A DNA stretch of 10,603 nucleotides, from NCBI GenBank assembly GCA_910579425.1, contig CAJTVL010000114.1, positions 1-10,603 on the forward strand. Reading direction: 5' to 3'. Origin of the DNA: an uncultured Lachnospiraceae bacterium (GTDB taxonomy: Bacteria > Bacillota > Clostridia > Lachnospirales > Lachnospiraceae). Shown piece after piece: positions 5,565 to 10,603 of the stretch. The notes below the pieces were generated by a model, which had not been told where the DNA came from, did not search any database, and was given only the letters and a program-made list of their open reading frames with translations. The position numbers were made by a program, and so were the translations under genes. Within the stretch, counting starts at the first letter, position 1. The number at the start of each line of letters is the position of its first letter.

Positions 5565-6860
5565 TTACTCTCTTTCGCTCCCTCCAAACCTTACCTCGCA
5601 GTCCTTCCGGTAAAAGGCAATCCCGTAACAGTCAATTTCCCGGTATCCCTCGCTTCGCAGCTCTTCTTTGTACTTTTTATCCTGAATCTGCTCTAACGCC
5701 TTCTGCGCGTCCTCCTCCAGATGATCAATATTGTCGGAAACCTTCATTTCCAAAATAAAGGATCTACCCCGCAAGGAAGGACTTTTGACCATGATGTCAG
5801 AGCGCCCCCTGCCCGACTCCCTGTTTGACTTTACCAGATAATTCTCGCTCTGGCTTAAAATTCCTGCCAGAAATCCATGATAAAAATTTTCTGCATTGTC
5901 AAAAAAGCTGATGGTCCGCAGAAGCTGGCCATTTAGTATATCCCGCATTTTCCCGGCATTGCCATCCTCCATTGCGCGGTAAAGGTCATGGAAATCCTCT
6001 TTCTCTATCATTCCTCTCATCCAGTTAAGAATGGAATTCTGATAAATGGTTTTCACCTCAGTATTGGGGATCCGCACCCGCAAAAAAATAGAGGATTCTT
6101 TAAAATATTCGCCCTCTTTCGTCAAATACCCTGTAAAATAGAGGAAATTCCACAGATTCTCCCCTCTGCTTCGCATATCCTCATAGGTAATCTCCTCATG
6201 CACCTGAATATCCAGCGTCCCCCCCGCCAAGAAGGGTTTCGATCTGCCCCTTCGTCTCCCGGTCAGCCCTGGCGATCAAATCCTTGATAATATCGTTGGA
6301 GCTGGTATTAATCCAGTAAGGCCGGGGAAACGCATTGATGTCCGCATCCAGGTCATAAAGAAATTTGATCACACTCCAGGGATTGTAGACCTGTAATTCT
6401 CCGAACCGATAGCCGTCATACCACTGTTTCATGGTAGAAAAGCGGCTTTCCACCCCGTAACAGGACATGAGCGCTCTTACCTCCGGCTCCGTAAACCCAA
6501 AATGCTCGCTGTACCTCCGGTCAAGGATCGATATAATATTGAGGTGGTTCAGTCCCGTGAAAATGCTTTCCTTTGAGATCCGAAGGCACCCCGTAATAAC
6601 GGCAAACTGCAGGTAATGATTGGTTTTCAGAGCAGTCTCAAACAAAGAGCGGAGAAAATCCACCATATCCCCGTAAAATCCCCGGAAATATGCATTTTCC
6701 AGCGGGACATCATATTCATCGATCAAAATGACCGTTTTCTTCCCCGTGATCTTATACATACACTGGCAGAACAAATACAGCGAATTTCTGATGCCCTTCT
6801 CCTCCTCCCCCCCTCCGCGATCCGGATGTACTGTTCATACTCTCTTAAGGACAAAAGCTC
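5565..6860 (-). pseudogene. AAA-ATPase-like / PD-(D/E)XK nuclease-domain protein, truncated and frameshifted
   Basis: Remnant of a widespread Firmicutes/Bacteroidetes family (PF09820 AAA-ATPase_like plus PF08011 PDDEXK_9) of unknown role. Visible parts in order: LLSLREYEQYIRIAEG (from about 6860), Walker B VILIDEYDVPLENAYF, then RISKESIFTGLNH, WYDGYRFG and YNPWSV. The C-terminal nuclease-like domain has GRSDIMV and FILEMKV as D...ExK. The N-terminal third with Walker A is missing. Two frame breaks fall in runs of seven G: at 6219-6225, where removing one G joins IETLLGGG to TLDIQVHEEITYED, and at 6807-6813, where adding one or removing two would restore the frame. The longest intact pieces are 6196 to about 6800 and 5565-6230. 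Probably a dead gene, joined upstream to a glycerate kinase fragment. Confidence 0.82.
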
Positions 6861-6871
6861 CCTGCCCTGCA

Positions 6872-7023
6872 AAGCGGCTCCCCCAAAGGCCCCCGCACGG
6901 TGACGCTCTGCATAGCGCCGCCCATTCCTGACACAAGGGCCTCTAAAGTTCCCTCACCGCCCTTCCGGCTTCCATGGAGGTGAGACTCCCTTTAAAGGAG
7001 TCCATCGCGATTACCACTTTCAT
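6872..7023 (-). pseudogene. glycerate kinase remnant (two N-terminal fragments)
   Basis: The ATG at 7021-7023 overlaps the nagA stop codon (TGATG) and opens 26 codons starting MKVVIAMDSFKGSLTS, the unmistakable N-terminus of GlxK/GarK-type glycerate kinases. It ends at a TAG at 6943-6945. From 6943, in another frame, EALVSGMGGAMQSV then TVRGPLGEPL matches the family around residues 70-100 (normally VEALVSGMGG...TGPLGEP). About 45 codons between the fragments are missing and the rest of the gene (normally about 380 residues) is gone. The sequence then runs into the ATPase remnant. The enzyme would have phosphorylated glycerate; it cannot be functional here. Confidence 0.8.
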
Positions 7024-8162
7024 CAGAGCATGGCCTTTCCTCTGCAGTAGGTCTGAATCACCCGATAATCCTCTGCAAGCACCACAATATCTCCGTCACA
7101 TCCTACCCGAAGGCTCCCCTTGCGTCCGTCCACCCCAAGAGCCCTGGCCGGGTTAATGGTACAGGAGTTTACCGCCGCGTCAAAGGGCACCATGGCTTCC
7201 TCCACCAGGATCCGAAGTCCCTGGTTCATATTCAAAGTACTGCCCGCTATGGTGTCCATGCCTTTCAGTCTGGCCAGTCCGTCTTCCCCGATCTCAATGG
7301 CATGTCCTCCAAGATCGTACTCTCCCCCCGGAGGACAATGCTTGGGCCGCAGGGAGTCTGTAATCATAATCGTGTAATCTCTTCCCTTTGCGGCAAAGAA
7401 ATTGTTCAGCGCCGCCAGATGGGAATGGCATCCGTCACAGATCACTTCCCCATAAATATCACGCACCCGCAGGGCTGCCCCCACAAGGCCCGGTTTTCTG
7501 TGATGGTAGCCCGTCATTCCGTTATATACATGGGTCATGCTCATGGCCCCGTTGGCAATCCCCATCAGAGCCGTCTCATAATCCGCCGAGGAATGCCCCA
7601 TGCTCACCACCACTCCATGCTCCCTGCAGTATCTGGTCAGGGCAAAATCCTCATCATGCTCCGGGGCCAGGGTAATATAGCGGATCATGCCGTTGGCCGC
7701 CTCCTGGTATCTGCAAAACTCTTCCACCGAAGCCTTCGCGATCGCCTCCGGCGGCTGCGCCCCCTTATATTCCATATCCAGATAAGGGCCCTCAAAATGA
7801 ATCCCCAGAATTTCCGCCCCTTCATAGCCCTCCCCGGCCACCTTTGCCACGTTGGCGACCGCCGCAGTCAGAACCTCTGGCAGTTGGGTTACGGTGGTTG
7901 GCAGAATACCGGTCACACCCTCCTGGGGAATCTGCTTCATCCACCTGCGCAGCCCTTCCGGCTCCGCGTCATTGGTATCAAACCCGTAGGAGCCATGGGT
8001 GTGAACGTCAATAAAGCCCGGCAAAATCCGCTCCCTCCCGTAATCCGCATCCGCTTTCTTTGCCCCCCACGGATAAATCCGGCTGATTTTCTCTCCCTGC
8101 AGCTCCAACTGGGCTTCCACAAACTGACCGCCAATCCATACCCTTTTACTTTGTATGATCAT
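7023..8162 (-). CDS. nagA: N-acetylglucosamine-6-phosphate deacetylase (379 aa)
   Basis: Cytoplasmic amidohydrolase that converts GlcNAc-6-phosphate to glucosamine-6-phosphate and acetate, the first step in using GlcNAc and recycling cell-wall amino sugars. Full length for the family. Motifs: ILPGFIDVHTHG at 46-57 with metal His54/His56, GIHFEGPYL at 120-128 (metal Glu124), SMGHSSADY at 187-195 (His190), THVYNGM at 210-216 (His211, where others have THLFNAM), DGCHSH at 243-248, the catalytic Asp in ITDSL at 267-271, and the C-terminal NPARALG and G(D)GDIVVL. The start at 8162 is set by AAAGGAG 9 bases upstream; a longer frame back to a TTG at 8285 has no support. A promoter about 190 bases upstream suggests a long leader. 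It was once translationally coupled to a glycerate kinase gene. No nagB is in the window. Confidence 0.95.
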   Translation of the reverse strand: MIIQSKRVWIGGQFVEAQLELQGEKISRIYPWGAKKADADYGRERILPGFIDVHTHGSYGFDTNDAEPEGLRRWMKQIPQEGVTGILPTTVTQLPEVLTAAVANVAKVAGEGYEGAEILGIHFEGPYLDMEYKGAQPPEAIAKASVEEFCRYQEAANGMIRYITLAPEHDEDFALTRYCREHGVVVSMGHSSADYETALMGIANGAMSMTHVYNGMTGYHHRKPGLVGAALRVRDIYGEVICDGCHSHLAALNNFFAAKGRDYTIMITDSLRPKHCPPGGEYDLGGHAIEIGEDGLARLKGMDTIAGSTLNMNQGLRILVEEAMVPFDAAVNSCTINPARALGVDGRKGSLRVGCDGDIVVLAEDYRVIQTYCRGKAML

Positions 8163-8353
8163 AATGCTATTCTCCTTTCGCAATTTATAATCATCAAATT
8201 CTCTCTTCAATATCTTCCATCCATTCAGAAAAATGGGGCATTTACCTGCAATGTTCTCAATTCCTGTTTTTTCAGGTATATCCAACCCTACATTCGCCTT
8301 TGTTTTAACCTCTTATCCTTTGGAAACAGCCTGCCGCAATACACTGCTTGCAT
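8163..8353 (-). other. long nagA leader region
   Basis: If transcription starts at the promoter at 8360-8388, about 190 bases precede nagA. The stretch holds the right arm of a 12-bp inverted repeat, a short ORF ending at 8288, and 41 open codons in frame with nagA from a TTG at 8285 (start LDIPEKTGIENIAG). I do not recognise that product, and it may be a gene remnant. No known riboswitch was recognised. Confidence 0.4.
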
Positions 8354-8383
8354 GAGCCTATTATAGCATGGGGCAGGCTGTTT
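8324..8383. repeat. 12-bp perfect inverted repeat enclosing the nagA promoter
   Basis: AAACAGCCTGCC (8324-8335) and GGCAGGCTGTTT (8372-8383) are exact inverted copies separated by 36 bases containing the -10 box. The outer arm overlaps the -35 edge. Transcripts reading through from the permease gene could form the whole hairpin, while those starting at the promoter carry only one arm. On the plus strand the second arm ends in five T, but no plus-strand gene needs a terminator here. Confidence 0.75.
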
Positions 8384-8388
8384 TTCCA
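8360..8388 (-). promoter_or_regulatory. extended -10 promoter, probably of nagA
   Basis: On the minus strand TGC-TATAAT (8368-8360) gives a perfect extended -10 box. The -35 at 17 bases is TGGAAA (8388-8383), 4 of 6, which an extended -10 can tolerate. The start would be near 8353. Confidence 0.6.
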
Positions 8389-8493
8389 TCAGTGCAACAA
8401 CATTTTTCTTATGGGCTCTGTATCGGCAATGCCAGAAATGGTCTGATACAGCTTGCGGTTGACATTTTCCTGCTGTTCTTGAATAACTTGCAA
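8389..8493 (-). CDS. putative 34-residue small protein, TTG start
   Basis: Unrecognised. A TTG at 8493 has a perfect AGGAGG (8506-8501) 7 bases upstream, and that site overlaps the stop codon of the permease gene, so translation would be coupled to it. The product starts MQVIQEQQENVNRKLYQ and ends IADTEPIRKMLLH. It is hydrophilic, probably helical, and without membrane segments. The codons look real (varied third positions, no rare runs). It may be a small accessory protein of the transporter or the tail of an older gene. Confidence 0.5.
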   Translation of the reverse strand: MQVIQEQQENVNRKLYQTISGIADTEPIRKMLLH

Positions 8494-8504
8494 AGCTAAT
8501 CCTC

Positions 8505-10556
8505 CTACTCCCTGATCTCCTCCACAATACTCCTCTTTTTCTGCAGCGCATACAGACTCCCAGGCACCAGTATTCCCACCACCAGCAAAAAGGGAACGGC
8601 AAGCAGAACAGGAAACAGGGTGAATTGATAATGAATGAACCAAACACTCTCCCCCAGCGCCTTCAGCGCCGTGAAGGAAAATACGCTTCCAAACAGCAGA
8701 CAGACGGCTGCCACCAGCAGCACATGACATACCCCTTCGGCCATCAGCATTCCCACAAGCTGGCGCCTGGTCATCCCGATGGCCTCCATCATGGCAAACT
8801 CCCGCTTCCTTGCCGCGATTCCGGTCAGGGTCACATTGAAAAAATTAAGGATTCCGATCAGCCCGATCATACCGCAGAGCCCTGTCCCCACTATGATAAT
8901 GATCCCCAGAATATCCCGAAAGCTTCCCTCATAGCTTTTCCTGGACTCAAAGGACATGACAGGCTCCACCTGGCTGGTATAGGTTTTCAGGAACTCTTCC
9001 ATAGCCTCCTCCTGCCCCTTTTTGGCATCCAGAAGATAACTCATCAAATAGGCCTCCGAAAGATTTTCCTTAAATTCCTGCGCCGTGATATAATAGGAAA
9101 AGGTACTGCCTACGCGGTTCGTTAAGCTGAAGCTGTGTCTTTTTATGACAGAAATAATCTCGTACTCCCTGGCCGGTTTACCCCTGTACTGCAAGACCAC
9201 CTTATCCCCCGCATGGTGCTTTACCTCGTCCTCTATCACATGCCCGCCGTCATCTACGTCGGCCGCATAAAGGAGATAACCGCCGCTCTGCAGCTTTTCC
9301 CAGATTACCTCCTTGTCCGTCTCTCCCTCCACCACTGTCATCTTAGAAAGTACAAAGGGCTCTATCCCGTGCATGCTGACCAGATAGCCTCCCGTCTCAT
9401 AGCCGTTGTAGGGCGTCAACCCCTCCGGTGTGTATCTGCAGGGGGCTCCCTCTTCATTTTTGAGAATATAATCGGGCACCTCCCAGCTTTCCACCGGCAT
9501 GACGGTTCCGTTTATATCCATATAAATCCTGCCTCCCTCTGCAAAGCTCTCCTGCTGACGGCAGGCCTGAATAAAGCTTTCCGAAAGGCTCACCTCCCGG
9601 GCCTGCTCTGCGTCCACGGGATAATACCTGTAATTCCACAGCGCCGCATTGCCGATAATATCCTCACACAGAATCATTTTGGACAGAAAGCTTTCCCTGT
9701 CAATGGATTTTGTAACCGTATAAAAACTGTTCATCAGGATCACCGTCAGGGAAAGCGATAAAATCACCGACGCCGTCCTCGCCTTATTTCTCCCCAGATT
9801 GGAAAACGCCATTCTAAAAAGCTTCCCGCCGTCTGTGGTCTTCTTCTGCTTTTTGCCCTTTTTCCTGTACTCCGTATACCGAAGGGCCTCTATGGGAGAA
9901 ACCTTTCCCGCAATTCTTGCCGGCTTCCACTGAGAGATCAACACGGTGACCACGGTAAAAAGTCCTGCCCCAATAAAGATCCATGGCCGGGGAGCCACCG
10001 AAAAGGAATCCGCCTCCTCTGCCTGGCCCACACTGGAAATAATTGGAAAAAGGAATTTTCCTGTCACAAATCCGGTCAAAAGCCCTGCAGGCATTCCCAT
10101 AAGGCACAGCCACAGGGCCTGCCTGTGCAGGATTTTCCGGATCTGCCTTCCGGTGGTCCCTATGGTTTTGATCAAACCATAATAGCGAATATCCCTGGTA
10201 ATGGAAATCTGGAAAATATTATAAATGATCAGATAGCCTGTCACCATAATCAGCACAAGGCACATGCCGATTCCCATAAATGTTACAGGATCGCTCCCTG
10301 CCGCATCGGATAAATAGGCCCAATTTGCGTTGGATGCAATATAGTTTTCTGTCCCCTCCTCTAAGGAAAAACCGCTCTCTGTAATAACCCTGTTTAGCTT
10401 CTCCTGGATATTCCGAGGATTTGAAAACAGAATCTGAAGGGAAATTTTGCCGGTGCTGCCTGCCCCTGCGCCTGCGGTTTCTGTCCCCGCGCTTTCCTTC
10501 CCGTCTTCCCTTCCGCTTTCGTTTCCCGCCCCGGATCCATCCGGCCAGATTTCCTC
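8505..10556 (-). CDS. FtsX-type ABC transporter permease, 5' end missing or out of frame
   Basis: Inner-membrane permease of the FtsX/MacB-like class (PF02687 twice), which works with a separate ATPase not present here, often in export or resistance to peptides. Counting from the ATG at 10277 (590 aa): first FtsX domain at 1-120 (membrane segments about 2-22, 52-72 and 98-116; RYYGLIKTIGTTGRQI), PIEALRY at 128-134, a segment at 168-188, a large extracellular domain at about 190-455, and the second FtsX domain at 459-580 (EFAMMEAIGMTRRQL). That ATG lacks a ribosome binding site. The frame continues upstream for 93 more codons to two stops at 10557-10562. These codons read as authentic family sequence (LQILFSNPRNIQEKL, NANWAYLS) after a Gly/Glu/Ser-rich linker. 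At the window edge another frame is open (SLLAVRGINHKYIVVGGN), suggesting a frameshift near 10540-10560. Confidence 0.8.
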   Translation of the reverse strand, partial: EEIWPDGSGAGNESGREDGKESAGTETAGAGAGSTGKISLQILFSNPRNIQEKLNRVITESGFSLEEGTENYIASNANWAYLSDAAGSDPVTFMGIGMCLVLIMVTGYLIIYNIFQISITRDIRYYGLIKTIGTTGRQIRKILHRQALWLCLMGMPAGLLTGFVTGKFLFPIISSVGQAEEADSFSVAPRPWIFIGAGLFTVVTVLISQWKPARIAGKVSPIEALRYTEYRKKGKKQKKTTDGGKLFRMAFSNLGRNKARTASVILSLSLTVILMNSFYTVTKSIDRESFLSKMILCEDIIGNAALWNYRYYPVDAEQAREVSLSESFIQACRQQESFAEGGRIYMDINGTVMPVESWEVPDYILKNEEGAPCRYTPEGLTPYNGYETGGYLVSMHGIEPFVLSKMTVVEGETDKEVIWEKLQSGGYLLYAADVDDGGHVIEDEVKHHAGDKVVLQYRGKPAREYEIISVIKRHSFSLTNRVGSTFSYYITAQEFKENLSEAYLMSYLLDAKKGQEEAMEEFLKTYTSQVEPVMSFESRKSYEGSFRDILGIIIIVGTGLCGMIGLIGILNFFNVTLTGIAARKREFAMMEAIGMTRRQLVGMLMAEGVCHVLLVAAVCLLFGSVFSFTALKALGESVWFIHYQFTLFPVLLAVPFLLVVGILVPGSLYALQKKRSIVEEIRE

Positions 10557-10603
10557 CTACTACAATATATTTATGGTTAATACCCCTTACAGCCAGTAAG
10601 GAA

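Noticed and set aside
8163..8285. N-terminal extension of nagA from a TTG
   Set aside because: NagA family proteins begin near the ATG at 8162, which has its own strong ribosome binding site.
7302..8366. A 354-codon plus-strand ORF
   Set aside because: Antisense to nagA, which has clear motifs across its full length; the plus-strand product resembles nothing and is rich in Pro, His and Arg as shadows are.
8324..8383. Invertible (phase-variable) promoter
   Set aside because: The arms suit inversion in principle, but the 36-base interval is too short for known invertible promoters and no invertase is nearby.
8288..8389. A 33-residue ORF (starting MEKQPAPCYNRLMQ) whose ATG overlaps the stop of the 34-residue ORF
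   Set aside because: It contains the perfect extended -10 promoter and the inverted repeat, and its residues look random, so regulatory DNA is the better reading.

Overview
The window looks like a chromosomal segment of a Gram-positive, low-to-mid-GC Clostridia species, most likely a Lachnospiraceae-type gut anaerobe. The evidence is: strong AGGAGG-type ribosome binding sites, sigma-A-like promoters, a tRNA gene without encoded CCA, and gene families typical of that group (CmpB-type putative permease, CobW plus TIGR03943 proteins, AAA-ATPase/PD-(D/E)XK protein, large FtsX permease). Every supported gene is on the minus strand, so transcription runs from high to low coordinates. Assignments are by reading motifs, with no database search.

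Right part (about 8.3-10.6 kb): an FtsX-type ABC transporter permease whose 5' part is out of frame or broken near 10556. A probable 34-residue small protein is coupled to its stop codon. Then comes a promoter with an extended -10 box sitting inside the loop of a 12-bp inverted repeat. Middle right (about 7.0-8.2 kb): nagA (GlcNAc-6-phosphate deacetylase), whose stop overlaps the ATG of a glycerate kinase that survives only as two short fragments. These run into the 5'-truncated, twice-frameshifted remnant of an AAA-ATPase/PD-(D/E)XK gene (5.6-6.9 kb), which suggests an old deletion joined the two.

Centre (1.7-5.5 kb): a likely operon from one good promoter at 5507-5535. Its order is a CE4 polysaccharide deacetylase, a CobW/COG0523 GTPase with a His/Glu/Cys-rich repeat region, a second CobW-like P-loop protein fused to a TIGR03943 (YcgQ-type) domain, and a CmpB-type membrane protein with a coiled-coil tail. 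The two CobW genes suggest metal (probably zinc) handling. That is an inference from family knowledge.

Left part (1-1.7 kb): a tRNA-Leu(AAG) gene with its own promoter and a strong intrinsic terminator. Beyond it lies a visibly AT-richer accessory module: a promoter, a 62-codon ORF that may be a recombinase remnant, and two unrelated GNAT acetyltransferase genes. Twelve bases after the last GNAT stop codon, the sequence turns into what looks like the 5' end of a group II intron (1-43), continuing out of the window. No CRISPR array, rRNA, replication origin or complete insertion sequence was seen.
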